28,979 bases of DNA from a virus. Made by a program: the position numbers and the translations under genes. Location of the stretch: positions 1 to 28,979 of the IMG/VR virus record IMGVR_UViG_3300045135_000367, one strand, 5' to 3'. Of this stretch, positions 20,098-28,614 are shown in pieces; within the stretch, counting starts at the first letter, position 1, and the number at the start of each line of letters is the position of its first letter. The notes beneath the pieces are model-generated. The model was not told the origin of the DNA, ran no database searches, and saw nothing but the letters and a program-made list of their open reading frames with translations.

Positions 20098-20237
20098 TGC
20101 GTACGTATTACAAAAAAGGCGGTACTGTGAAAGATGATTGTTACCGAAAGGTAAAGTCACAGTACAAAGTATTCCCGAGTGCCTATGCATCGGGGGCGAT
20201 AGCCAAGTGTAGGAAGAAGAAAGCTCGTGGCGGTTAG
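20097..20237 (+). CDS. 46-residue basic protein
   Basis: A short gene starting MRTYYKKGGTVKDDCYRKVK and continuing YKVFPSAYASGAIAKCRK. The K[VW]xPSAYASGAxxKCRK pattern is very common in marine phages (from memory) and has no assigned role. Two Cys residues could bind a metal. It begins on the stop of the previous gene (TAATG) and overlaps the next gene, whose GTG start lies inside its last codons. Confidence 0.7.
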   Translation: MRTYYKKGGTVKDDCYRKVKSQYKVFPSAYASGAIAKCRKKKARGG

Positions 20238-20502
20238 AAAGACTGAGAAAGGTGCGGCACTGAAACGCTGGTTCAAAGAGGACTGGAAAGACGTCCGCAC
20301 TGGTAAGGCTTGTGGTAGGGGTAAAGATGAAAAGCGTGGGACCCCTTACTGTCGCCCTACTAAAAAGGTGTCGAGTAAGACACCAAAAACCGCAGGAGAA
20401 ATGTCCGCCGCGGAGAAACGCAAGAAAGTTGCGGAGAAAAAACGCTTAGGGCAACCCGCAGGTAAGCCACGTCGTGTGTCTCCTGCTAAGAGGAAAAAGT
20501 AA
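20227..20502 (+). CDS. DUF5872-like basic protein
   Basis: A 91-residue Lys/Arg-rich protein starting at GTG 20227. The N-terminal half, GAALKRWFKEDWKDVRTGKA then CGRGKDEKRGTPYCRP, fits the DUF5872 pattern as I recall it (LKRWFKExW ... CGR ... YCRP), followed by a helical Lys-rich tail. AGGAAGAAG lies upstream. The overlap with the previous gene suggests coupled translation, and its stop overlaps the next start as TAATG. Function unknown. The Cys pair may coordinate a metal. Confidence 0.7.
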   Translation: MAVRKTEKGAALKRWFKEDWKDVRTGKACGRGKDEKRGTPYCRPTKKVSSKTPKTAGEMSAAEKRKKVAEKKRLGQPAGKPRRVSPAKRKK

Positions 20503-21182
20503 TGGCGACATCAGGCACAACAGCGTTCAACATGGACTTCACCGAAATAGCGGAAGAAGCATGGGAGCGTGCGGGCCGAGAAATGCGTTCTGGGTACGAT
20601 CTTCGTACTGCACGTCGTTCTATGAACCTGATGACTATTGAGTGGCAGAACCGTGGTATTAACCTTTGGACTATTGACGAAGGGACTATAAGCCTTACAA
20701 ACGGCACTGCACAGTACGACCTCCCTGCGGACACTATTGATTTGCTAGATCAGGTTGTTCGTACGGGCTCAGGCGCAAACCAACAAGACCTAACTATTTC
20801 TCGTATCAGTGTAAGCACGTACGCTTCTATTCCCGCGAAAAACAACACAGGGCGACCGATTCAGGTCTGGATAGAACGTCTTAGAGACAACCCAAGAATC
20901 AACGTATGGCCTGTACCAGACAGTGATAACTATACGTTTTGCTACTGGCGATTACGGCGTGTACAAGATGCAGGTAGCGGGGTAGAGACAGCGGATATGA
21001 ACTTCCGGTTTTTACCTTGTTTAGTGGCAGGTTTGGCTTATCACATTGCGATGAAAGTGCCTGAGCTTGAAGGTCGCATACCCATGTTAAAACAAATGTA
21101 CGAAGAACAGTTCCAACTTGCTGCTGAAGAGGACCGAGAGAAGACCCCCGCTAGGTTTGTACCCAGAATTTCGAGGTACTAG
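20502..21182 (+). CDS. head-tail adaptor (gp4/gp11-type, putative)
   Basis: This 226-residue protein opens MATSGTTAFNMDFTEIAEEAWERAGREM and continues LRTARRSMNLMTIEWQNRG, then a beta domain (LTNGTAQYDLPADTIDLLDQ), which resembles P22 gp4-type tail accessory factors and T7 gp11-type tail tubular proteins. These sit between portal and tail. The ATG 20502 overlaps the upstream stop (TAATG), with AGGA before it. The call rests on recalled patterns and position in the connector region. A second adaptor-like protein lies downstream. Confidence 0.75.
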   Translation: MATSGTTAFNMDFTEIAEEAWERAGREMRSGYDLRTARRSMNLMTIEWQNRGINLWTIDEGTISLTNGTAQYDLPADTIDLLDQVVRTGSGANQQDLTISRISVSTYASIPAKNNTGRPIQVWIERLRDNPRINVWPVPDSDNYTFCYWRLRRVQDAGSGVETADMNFRFLPCLVAGLAYHIAMKVPELEGRIPMLKQMYEEQFQLAAEEDREKTPARFVPRISRY

Positions 21183-21184
21183 CA

Positions 21185-21493
21185 ATGGGCGTACGGTTTG
21201 CCTCAAATAAACGTGCAGTCGCAATATGCGACGTATGCGGGTTCCAGTACAAATTGAAAGAGCTTCGTAACTTAATTGTTAAGGGACGGGACACAAACGT
21301 TAAAGCCTGTCAGGAGTGCTGGGACCCAGATCATCCTCAGCTTCACTTGGGCGAATATCCAGTTGACGACCCTCAAGCTTTGCGCGATCCTAGACCTGAT
21401 AACGCAGAATATGCTCAAAGTAGGGCACAGATTATCCCAGCGTTCCAAATAGTTGGTACTGGGTTTATAGGTACTGTAACTGTAGTTACGTAA
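21185..21493 (+). CDS. zinc-ribbon-containing small phage protein
   Basis: A 102-residue protein with CDVCGF near residue 15 and CQECWDPDHP near residue 42, together a CxxC...CxxC zinc-binding fold. The segment HPQLHLGEYPVDDPQALRDP that follows is familiar from many phage proteins. GAGGT lies before ATG 21185, just after the adaptor stop. Its function is not known. It may be a virion component since it lies between two adaptor genes. Confidence 0.75.
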   Translation: MGVRFASNKRAVAICDVCGFQYKLKELRNLIVKGRDTNVKACQECWDPDHPQLHLGEYPVDDPQALRDPRPDNAEYAQSRAQIIPAFQIVGTGFIGTVTVVT

Positions 21494-21503
21494 GGAGATT
21501 GTT

Positions 21504-21653
21504 ATGGCAGGTTGTGGAAGCAAAAAAATGAAGAAAGGCGGCATGGCTAAGAGCAGCTGTGGCACTAAGAAAATGGCTAAAGGTGGTGGCGTTAAAGTAC
21601 GAGGGTGTGGCGCGGCTACTAAAGGCACTATGGCCAGAGGGCCAATGGCGTAA
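21504..21653 (+). CDS. 49-residue Gly/Lys/Cys-rich protein
   Basis: A tiny gene starting MAGCGSKKMKKGGMAKSSCG and ending KGTMARGPMA. GGAG lies seven bases before ATG 21504. It repeats CG and KKM/KGG units and shares the VRGxG element with the C terminus of the 136-residue protein at 19687. Low complexity makes family assignment unreliable. Tight packing between neighbours (stop at 21653, next start at 21657) supports a real gene. Confidence 0.65.
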   Translation: MAGCGSKKMKKGGMAKSSCGTKKMAKGGGVKVRGCGAATKGTMARGPMA

Positions 21654-21656
21654 AGT

Positions 21657-22286
21657 ATGAACTATACGGAACTGAAAACGAATATTGAAGACATTTGTGA
21701 GACGTCTTTCACAGATGACCAGCTTGCTATGTTTACACAACAGGCGGAGCAGAAAATATACAATTCGGTTCAGATCCCCGCCTTACGGAAAAATGTTACG
21801 GGTACTTTGACGGCAAGTAATAAGTATTTGTCTAGCCCGTCTGATTTTTTGTATAGCTATAGTATAGCCGTGATTGACGGTGACGGTGCGTACCACTACC
21901 TCATTAACAAAGACGTTAACTTTATCCGCGAAGCGTATCCGACCCCCACAAGTACTGGATTACCCAAGCACTACGCATACTTCGATGACGACACACTCAT
22001 ACTAGGGCCAACACCCGACGATACGTACGAAGTTGAATTGCATTACGGATATTATCCAGAGTCTATCGTTACCGCAGGTACTACGTGGTTAGGGGATGAG
22101 TTTGATTCTGCGTTGTTAAACGGGGCACTCATAGAAGCTATACGGTTTATGAAAGGTGAACCTGATATCATCGCAAACTACGAGAAGCTTTATTTACAAT
22201 CAGTTACACTACTCAAGAATTTAGGTGACGGAAAACTACGCGAGGACACTTATCGTTCTGGGCAGTTTAGGTCGCGGGTAAGTTAA
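21657..22286 (+). CDS. tail adaptor/tubular protein (putative)
   Basis: A 209-residue protein starting MNYTELKTNIEDICETSFTD, with a helical N terminus (TDDQLAMFTQQAEQKIYNSV), a beta middle (LTASNKYLSSPSDFLYSYSI) and TYEVELHYGYYPESI toward the C terminus. This layout is typical of T7 gp11-type and related tail tubular or adaptor proteins in phages. The weak spacing from the previous stop (three bases) indicates coupled translation. It is the second adaptor-like gene in the window, so the two may form successive rings of the neck. Confidence 0.75.
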   Translation: MNYTELKTNIEDICETSFTDDQLAMFTQQAEQKIYNSVQIPALRKNVTGTLTASNKYLSSPSDFLYSYSIAVIDGDGAYHYLINKDVNFIREAYPTPTSTGLPKHYAYFDDDTLILGPTPDDTYEVELHYGYYPESIVTAGTTWLGDEFDSALLNGALIEAIRFMKGEPDIIANYEKLYLQSVTLLKNLGDGKLREDTYRSGQFRSRVS

Positions 22287-22296
22287 GGAGATAACT

Positions 22297-22731
22297 ATGG
22301 CTATAACACAGGCAATGTGTACTTCGTTTAAAGTCGCTCTGTTAGATGGAGAGATGGATTTTAGCAGTGACACATCGCAGACTTTTAAAATCGCTTTGTA
22401 CACTTCAAGTGCTACATTGGGTGCAAGCACAACCGCTTATTCTGCTACTAACGAAGTATCGGGTACAGGCTACACGGCGGGGGGAAACACCCTGACAATC
22501 GCGGCTAACCCAGCTTCGTCCGGTACTACGGCATTCTTAGACTTCGCGGATACTACGTGGACAACTGCTACGATTACGGCTCGTGGGGCGTTAATTTATA
22601 AAGCTGATGGGGCTACTAACCCAGCGGTAGCGGTACTGGATTTTGGTTCCGACAAGACTTCTACGGCGGGTAACTTTACTATCCAATTCCCAGCCGCTGA
22701 CGCGTCTAACGCCATAATTAGAATCGCGTAG
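22297..22731 (+). CDS. conserved phage structural protein, Thr/Ala-rich
   Basis: A 144-residue protein, MAITQAMCTSFKVALLDGEM, continuing FKIALYTSSATLGASTTAYS. I recall this N-terminal pattern (CTSFKxxLL...FKxALYTSxATLG) from many tail-module proteins in phages, without defined function. It is predicted to be beta-sheet rich. AAGGAG lies eight bases before ATG 22297. It is followed by the repeat protein and the giant fibre, so a tail or fibre role is likely. Confidence 0.75.
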   Translation: MAITQAMCTSFKVALLDGEMDFSSDTSQTFKIALYTSSATLGASTTAYSATNEVSGTGYTAGGNTLTIAANPASSGTTAFLDFADTTWTTATITARGALIYKADGATNPAVAVLDFGSDKTSTAGNFTIQFPAADASNAIIRIA

Positions 22732-22739
22732 GTGTACTA

Positions 22740-23582
22740 ATGGCGTCGTCTATTGAGTACGTAGGGTGGGGTGCACAACCTTGGGGCGCTGGCTCTTGGG
22801 GGGAAGACCTCACTATTGTACTAGTAGATGGCGTTAGTGCTACTTCGACCGTAGGTAGTGTTAGTGTTGTTGCTGAGGCGAACGTTACTGCTAGCGGTGT
22901 AGAGGCTACAGGTACTTTAGGTACTCCGGCAGTAATTGGGACGTCCAATGTATACCCATCTGGCTTAGAAGTTGTTGGGTCAATAGGTACAGTAAGTGTC
23001 GTCGCCGAAGCAAACGTCGCTGTTACAGGTCTAGAAGCCACTGCTAGTTTAGGCTCCATTGAGGTAGCGGCAGATGCAAACGTAACTGTTACTGGGGTAG
23101 AAGCGACTGGCTCCCTTGGTACGGTAAGTGTCGTTGCAACGGCTAATATATACCCAATTGAGGTGCAAGCCACTGGCTCTGTAGGATCTGTCAGCACTGA
23201 ATCCACAGCGAACGTATACCCCACTGGAGTAGAAGCTACAAGTAGTCTAGGCGATGTTACGTTTGTTTTATCGATTGTTGAGAAGGTGGGTTCGGTTACA
23301 GGTACGGCTTTGTTAGGTACGCCCGTAGCCTCAGCAGATGCAGATGTCCCCGTTACAGGACTTCAAGCGCAGGGGTATTTAGGGGTAGTTAACATTTGGG
23401 CTGAAATAGATGACAATCAGTCCCCAAACTGGCAAGATATTACAAGTATACAGGATCCATTATGGGGTACAGTGAACGACGCACAAAACCCCGATTGGCA
23501 AAGCATCGCAGATGCACAAGATCCATTATGGGGTACAGTGAACGATACACAAGATCCCGACTGGCAAGACATAGCCGCATGA
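22740..23582 (+). CDS. 22-residue-repeat structural protein
   Basis: A 280-residue protein made almost wholly of repeats. After a Trp-rich N terminus (YVGWGAQPWGAGSWGED), nine units of 22 residues run from 31 to about 228, each with GxEATGSLGTxSVVAxANVx-type sequence. A second repeat type, QDPDWQ...QDPLWGTVND, follows at 227, 249 and 271 with the same 22-residue step. Short-step beta repeats like these form elongated fibre-like folds. It lies directly before the tail fibre gene and is likely to be a virion protein, perhaps a fibre or baseplate component. AGGTG precedes ATG 22740. No family is recognised. Confidence 0.75.
   Translation: MASSIEYVGWGAQPWGAGSWGEDLTIVLVDGVSATSTVGSVSVVAEANVTASGVEATGTLGTPAVIGTSNVYPSGLEVVGSIGTVSVVAEANVAVTGLEATASLGSIEVAADANVTVTGVEATGSLGTVSVVATANIYPIEVQATGSVGSVSTESTANVYPTGVEATSSLGDVTFVLSIVEKVGSVTGTALLGTPVASADADVPVTGLQAQGYLGVVNIWAEIDDNQSPNWQDITSIQDPLWGTVNDAQNPDWQSIADAQDPLWGTVNDTQDPDWQDIAA
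22830..23579 (+). repeat. 66-bp tandem coding repeats of two types
   Basis: Nine imperfect 66-bp units (22830-23423) encode the 22-residue beta repeats, and a second set with the same 66-bp step runs to 23579. In the second set CAxGATCCATTATGGGGTAC at 23451 and 23517 is nearly identical, suggesting recent duplication. Confidence 0.75.
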
Positions 23583-23591
23583 GGTTAAAAC

Positions 23592-26500
23592 ATGGCAACT
23601 CAATATACATCAATACTTAAATTAGCGCTTCCCACTCAGGGGGAGTTAAGTGGTACTTGGGGTGACGTGGTTAACGACAACATCACTTCTATGATTGAAG
23701 AGGCTATTGCAGGTCGCTCAGTTATTAACTCGTGGGCTGCTAACTCCCATACATTGACTACAGCGGACGGACTTACTTCAGAATCCAGAGCCGCGATGCT
23801 TGAGTTTACAGATACTGGTACGGCGTTGTCAGGAGCAGCTACAGTAATATGCCCTACAGCGACTAAAATCTACGTATGTAAAAACGGAGCCGGACAAACG
23901 GTAACAGTTAAAACTGCCGCAGGCACTGGTGTTGCTATCCCGAACGGCGAGACGATGTTTGTTTTCTGTGATGGGACTAATGTTGTTCAGGCAGTTACAA
24001 GTCTAACTACACTTAAAGTCGGTACTGGGGTCCAAGTCAGTACAATTCTTGACGAAGATAACATGGCGTCTGATAGCGCCACCGCATTAGCTACTCAACA
24101 ATCTATCAAAGCATATGTAGACGCGCAAATTACCGCACAAGACTTTGATTTTGCAGGAGATACAGGGACTGGCGCAGTAGACCTTGATAGCCAAACATTC
24201 ACTGTTGCGGGTACTGCTAATGAGATTGAGACCTCTGCTTCTGGGCAGACTATAACCATTGGACTACCGACTGCTATTGTTGTAACAACTATTACTACGA
24301 CTAATGTCCAAGCGACGAATATTAAAGCTAATGATGGTACCGCAGCTATCACCATCGCAGACTCCACAGGACAAGTTACTGTAGCCGATGCCGTACTAAC
24401 TACCGCTGATATTAATGGGGGCACCGCAGATAACGTAACGATTGGTGGTTCTACCGCAGCTGCGGGATCTTTTACGACTCTAGGCGCTTCTGGAACTACG
24501 AGCCTTGGCGGTGCGCTAGCATTAACTGGTAACTTGGACATTAACACAAACAAGTTCAACGTAACCGCTGCGGATGGTAATACACTTATCGCTGGTACTT
24601 TAGGTGTTACAGGAAATGTAGACCTTAACGGCGGCACAATAGACGGCACAGTTATTGGTGGAACATCTCCTTCGGCTATCACGGGCACTACAATCACAGG
24701 GACTAGCTTTGTATCTTCTGGGGATATGACCTTTGGAGATAATGATAAGGCAGTCTTTGGTGATGGCAGTGATTTGCAGATTTCACATGACGGGACGCAT
24801 AGTAAAATCCAAGATGTAGGTACTGGCGACTTAAAGATACAAGCCACCAATTTGCTGCTAGAAGCACAAGATGGGACAAATTATATTTATGCTGTAGATG
24901 GCACGGCTGTGCGGCTGTACCACCCTGATGCAACAAATGACATAAAACTAGCCACCACATCCACAGGCGTAGACGTAACAGGCACAGTCACGGCTGATGG
25001 GTTGAGTGTTGATGGGACTGTTGATGTAAACCTTGGTTCTGATGGTAGCCCTATTGCTAGCCTTAGCGGCGCGTCAGCAGGCAGAAAGCTAGATATTCAA
25101 TCGTTTGCTGTAGGAGCTAGTGTAGGCGCTGGATATAGTATTAACGCTACGTCTGGGCAAGGTGAATTAGACTTTCAAACGACAGGAGTTTCTAGGTTAA
25201 ATATTGATTTTGGTGGAGACATCTCATTTTTTGAAGACACGGGCACAACTGAAAAACTCACGTGGTCAGCTTCAGGGGAAACACTAAACTTTGCTGATAA
25301 CAGTAAGGCAGTCTTTGGTGCGTCTGATGATTTGCAGATTTATCATGATAGCACAACAAACGACAGCATAATTACGGAAAGCGGAGCAGGAAACCTTGTT
25401 TTGCAAGGCAATTCTTTGCGTTTAACAAATACTTCTGGCGTTCGCTATCTACAAGGAAACTCTGGCGCTGAAGTAAACTTATGGCATAACGGAAACAAAA
25501 AGCTAGAAACCACAGCCACAGGCATTGACGTAACAGGCACAGTCACGGCTGATGATGTTTTAGTCGGTACAGGCACAACAACAAAAGCGGCTTTAGGCAC
25601 TGCTGTAACTCAAATTGACATAGCAAATGCGGTAGGTTTTGGCCCTGAGTTGTTCATTCATAACAGCGGACAAGGCGGCGAAGCTAAATCTGTACTGACT
25701 TTTGGTGGTAAATTAAGTGGTTATGAAGGGTATACAGCATCGTTACACACGACAAACAACGATGGACTATTTATTGGTACGAAAGACGCATCTGATGGTG
25801 TAGCTGACCAGTACACTTTGCCAACCACAAGAATGAACATTGCATCCAACGGAGACATCTCATTCTACGAAGACACGGGCACGACTGCAAAACTCACATG
25901 GTCAGCTTCAGGGGAAACACTAAACTTTGCTGATAACGCAAAGGCAGTCTTTGGTGCTGGCTCTGATTTGCAGATTTATCATGATGGGTCTAATAGCTAT
26001 ATCGTTGATGCAGGAACTGGCGACTTATACTTCAGGTCAGCGTCTAATCTTTATATTGGCAATGCCGCTGGAACACAAAGCTATATCACAGCCGCTGATG
26101 GAGGCGCTGTTGACCTTCGTTATAACGGTTCAGCCAAACTAGCCACCACCTCCACAGGCATAGACGTAACAGGCACAATCACGGCTGATGGGTTGGCTAC
26201 TCTTAGTGCTAATTTAAAACTCCCTTCAAACGGTACTCTTTTTACCACTGGAGACACAGGTTTAAATCATTACACCAATAATTACCTGTATATGGCGGGT
26301 GGTTCTAATGGCATTATTTTTAAAGGCCAAGGGCTTACTCCAGAGTTTGCTAAGTATGAAGCTGGCGGTATTACTTTCAACGAAGACGGCGGAGATATGG
26401 ACTTCCGCGTTGAGTCTAACAGCAACGCTAATATGCTGTTTGTTGAAGCAGGAACAGATCGGGTTGGAATAGGTACAAACGACCCACAAGAGATGCTTTA

Positions 26501-27995
26501 TATGCGCTCAAGTGGCGCTGACGCTCGACTTGGTATAGATGCTCCTACAGGATACGACGCGGAAATTAAGTTTTCTAATAACCAGAATGTTGAGTACACA
26601 ATTGGTCATGACGACGGAAATGACCTATTTGTTATAGGCACGACTAACGTCGATACTCCTGCGGTCACAGTAAACAAAAGCGGGTTTGCCGGTTTCGGCG
26701 GAAACACAAGCCCCTTAGTAAATATACACAGCAAAAGCACCAGTTCAGGCGAACAGCTACGCCTTGAAAGCACTGACTCTGGTGGTTCTTACGGCCCTTT
26801 AATGGGTCTTTATAGAAACTCTTCAACACCCGCCGATAGTGATGGTTTAGGCCAAATTAATTTTTATGGTGAAGATAGCGCAAGCAATATAACGACTTAC
26901 GCAAGTATTAGCGGCATTATTCAAGATGTTAGCAATGGCACTGAAGATGGCCGCTTGGTTATTTTGACTCAGGGAGCGGGTTCTGAACGAAACCGTTTAG
27001 ATGTTAGGGCAGATTCTCTAAACATTAATGAAGATGGGCAAGACACAGACTTCCGCGTTGAGTCTGACTCAAACGCCAATATGCTGCTTGTTGATGCCAG
27101 TGGGAATCAAGTTGGTGTAGGTAAAAATCCAAGCAACACTTTTGACGTAGAAGGCTCAGCGTCTTTTGGTAATACTTCCACCAATAACACCATTGTTCTC
27201 AACGGCAAACAAGATGGAACCGTTATAAAATTCAACGCTGGCGGATCGCACCGATTTGATTTGGATTGTAATGGCACTGGCACAGATAATCTGTCATTCA
27301 ATGACACTGACTCAACAAAAATTTTCACGATCTATCGAAGCAATGACGTTGTTGTAAACGAAGATGCCACAAGCACTGTTGACTTCCGCGTTGAGTCTGT
27401 TGGCGTAAGCGATATGTTTTTCGTTGATGCCAGTGGAAACAGAGTCATTATTGGCCGAAACATTGGAAGCGCAACCTTAGAGATTTACGAAGCCGCCAAT
27501 AAAACTGAAGCCGACGCTCATTTCAGAATTACGGGATCAGGCTACTCAGGCAACCACTGGCTTGATGGTGCGGCTTACTATATAGGGCAAAACAGCACTT
27601 CTCGCTCTTTGAGATTTTACAGTGGCGCTGAAACCGCTGGCGCACAATTAAGTAATGGATCAACTTCATTCACTACGTTCTCAGACGAAAGACTAAAGTA
27701 TGACGTTGAACCGATTGAAAATGCGCTTGATAGTCTTAGCGGATTGCGAACAGTTAAGTACAGACTCGAGGGTGTTGATTCGCCAGAGGACAAGAAAAAG
27801 CTAGGCGTTATAGCCCAAGATCTCGTTGGTGTGCACGACGAGGTTCTTGACTCAATGACGCGTTCAGGTGACGACACTGAGTACATGGGCGTAAGATACA
27901 CCGAGCTTGTGCCTGTACTAATAAAGGCAATGCAAGAACAAACTGAAATTATCAATGATCTACGTGCGCGAGTCACACAACTCGAATCTAACTAG
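23592..27995 (+). CDS. giant tail fibre/spike with C-terminal S74 chaperone domain
   Basis: A 1467-residue protein. The N terminus (TSILKLALPTQGELSGTWGD, VNDNITSMIEEAIAG) is the attachment region of a family of fibres that I recall from marine phages. The long middle is repetitive beta sequence, with recurrent units FADNAKAVFGAGSDLQIYHD and FRVESNSNANMLFV. The C terminus is a peptidase S74 intramolecular chaperone with FSDERLKYDVEPIENALDSL (Ser 1364 at the cleavage site), GVIAQD and a final coiled coil. In this family the chaperone trimerises the fibre and cuts itself off. GAGG lies before ATG 23592. The product would recognise the host surface. Confidence 0.93.
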   Translation: MATQYTSILKLALPTQGELSGTWGDVVNDNITSMIEEAIAGRSVINSWAANSHTLTTADGLTSESRAAMLEFTDTGTALSGAATVICPTATKIYVCKNGAGQTVTVKTAAGTGVAIPNGETMFVFCDGTNVVQAVTSLTTLKVGTGVQVSTILDEDNMASDSATALATQQSIKAYVDAQITAQDFDFAGDTGTGAVDLDSQTFTVAGTANEIETSASGQTITIGLPTAIVVTTITTTNVQATNIKANDGTAAITIADSTGQVTVADAVLTTADINGGTADNVTIGGSTAAAGSFTTLGASGTTSLGGALALTGNLDINTNKFNVTAADGNTLIAGTLGVTGNVDLNGGTIDGTVIGGTSPSAITGTTITGTSFVSSGDMTFGDNDKAVFGDGSDLQISHDGTHSKIQDVGTGDLKIQATNLLLEAQDGTNYIYAVDGTAVRLYHPDATNDIKLATTSTGVDVTGTVTADGLSVDGTVDVNLGSDGSPIASLSGASAGRKLDIQSFAVGASVGAGYSINATSGQGELDFQTTGVSRLNIDFGGDISFFEDTGTTEKLTWSASGETLNFADNSKAVFGASDDLQIYHDSTTNDSIITESGAGNLVLQGNSLRLTNTSGVRYLQGNSGAEVNLWHNGNKKLETTATGIDVTGTVTADDVLVGTGTTTKAALGTAVTQIDIANAVGFGPELFIHNSGQGGEAKSVLTFGGKLSGYEGYTASLHTTNNDGLFIGTKDASDGVADQYTLPTTRMNIASNGDISFYEDTGTTAKLTWSASGETLNFADNAKAVFGAGSDLQIYHDGSNSYIVDAGTGDLYFRSASNLYIGNAAGTQSYITAADGGAVDLRYNGSAKLATTSTGIDVTGTITADGLATLSANLKLPSNGTLFTTGDTGLNHYTNNYLYMAGGSNGIIFKGQGLTPEFAKYEAGGITFNEDGGDMDFRVESNSNANMLFVEAGTDRVGIGTNDPQEMLYMRSSGADARLGIDAPTGYDAEIKFSNNQNVEYTIGHDDGNDLFVIGTTNVDTPAVTVNKSGFAGFGGNTSPLVNIHSKSTSSGEQLRLESTDSGGSYGPLMGLYRNSSTPADSDGLGQINFYGEDSASNITTYASISGIIQDVSNGTEDGRLVILTQGAGSERNRLDVRADSLNINEDGQDTDFRVESDSNANMLLVDASGNQVGVGKNPSNTFDVEGSASFGNTSTNNTIVLNGKQDGTVIKFNAGGSHRFDLDCNGTGTDNLSFNDTDSTKIFTIYRSNDVVVNEDATSTVDFRVESVGVSDMFFVDASGNRVIIGRNIGSATLEIYEAANKTEADAHFRITGSGYSGNHWLDGAAYYIGQNSTSRSLRFYSGAETAGAQLSNGSTSFTTFSDERLKYDVEPIENALDSLSGLRTVKYRLEGVDSPEDKKKLGVIAQDLVGVHDEVLDSMTRSGDDTEYMGVRYTELVPVLIKAMQEQTEIINDLRARVTQLESN
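24972..26190 (+). repeat. dispersed 28-bp repeat in the fibre gene
   Basis: A 28-bp sequence (starting GACGTAACAGGCACAGTCAC) occurs at 24972-24999 and 25527-25554, and with one mismatch at 26163-26190. It codes for the DVTGTVTADG stretch of the fibre. Other shared coding words include GACTTCCGCGTTGAGTCT at 26400, 27048 and 27381. Such repeats allow homologous exchange within the fibre. Confidence 0.85.
25215..25985 (+). repeat. 135-bp direct repeat within the fibre gene
   Basis: 25215-25349 and 25851-25985 are imperfect direct copies at 636 bp distance, both coding for a unit with TAKLTWSASGETLNFADN and the YHD turn. A third, more diverged copy lies near 24739-24800. Confidence 0.75.
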
Positions 27996-28015
27996 CCATT
28001 AAAGGAGAAAGAACC

Positions 28016-28366
28016 ATGGCAATAACTACAACTTGGAGCGTCAACAACATGACGCATAACGACGCCGATGGTGGCGTCATCTTGGTTTACTGGTCTTGCG
28101 TAGCGGCAAGCGACGGTACTCCGTCTTACACGGCTACTGAAGGCGGAAAGCTCCGTTGTGAGCCTGACCCCTCAAGCCCCGGCTACATTCCTTACGCAGA
28201 CCTAACGGAAGCCGATGTGCTTGCGTGGGTTTACGAAAGCCTTGTACAAGGGGAAGAAACCCCAGAAGAAGCCAAGGCCCGTGTTGAAGCTGACCGTACC
28301 GCTAAGGTGCAGGGCCAGATTGACCGTGCAAACACGCAAGCAGACGGCGTGCCTTGGGACGCTTAA
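28016..28366 (+). CDS. conserved tail-module hypothetical protein
   Basis: A 116-residue protein, MAITTTWSVNNMTHNDADGG, with a beta-rich first half and a helical, acidic C-terminal part (PEEAKARVEADRTAKVQGQI). The end NTQADGVPWDA is typical of a protein that I recall after tail fibres in many phages, without function. AAGGAG lies nine bases before ATG 28016, directly after the fibre stop. A fibre-assembly or fibre-partner role is a guess from position. Confidence 0.7.
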   Translation: MAITTTWSVNNMTHNDADGGVILVYWSCVAASDGTPSYTATEGGKLRCEPDPSSPGYIPYADLTEADVLAWVYESLVQGEETPEEAKARVEADRTAKVQGQIDRANTQADGVPWDA

Positions 28367-28391
28367 TTCAACTTAAATAAGGAGACTTATG

Positions 28392-28607
28392 ATGGCTAAA
28401 GACGAAAAGAAAACCATCACTGTCAATGGCGTGGAACACAACGTTGACGATCTAAATGAACAGCAGATTGCTATGGTGAACCATATTGCAGACTTAGACC
28501 GAAAGCTTTCTAGCGCACGTTTTAACGTGGACCAGCTTGCTTTTGGCCGTGAAGCGTTTGTGAATGCTCTTGCTGGTTCATTGGAGTCAAAAGAAGCCGC
28601 TGAGTGA
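28392..28607 (+). CDS. small helical protein (DUF6447-like)
   Basis: A 71-residue protein starting MAKDEKKTITVNGVEHNVDD. GGAG lies seven bases before ATG 28392; an in-frame ATG at 28389 is also possible but very close to it. The ITVNGVEHNVDDLNEQQIAM beginning is like the DUF6447 pattern as I recall it (IxVDGVEYxVDxL). A helical half follows: LDRKLSSARFNVDQLAFGRE. The next small gene shares that last segment. Function unknown. Confidence 0.65.
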   Translation: MAKDEKKTITVNGVEHNVDDLNEQQIAMVNHIADLDRKLSSARFNVDQLAFGREAFVNALAGSLESKEAAE

Positions 28608-28614
28608 GGAATGA

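Noticed and set aside
24095-24850. Long minus-strand open frame (about 250 codons) opposite the fibre gene
   Set aside because: It is a shadow of the repetitive Thr/Val-rich fibre codons and shows low-complexity Pro/Val/Ser sequence without a ribosome site.
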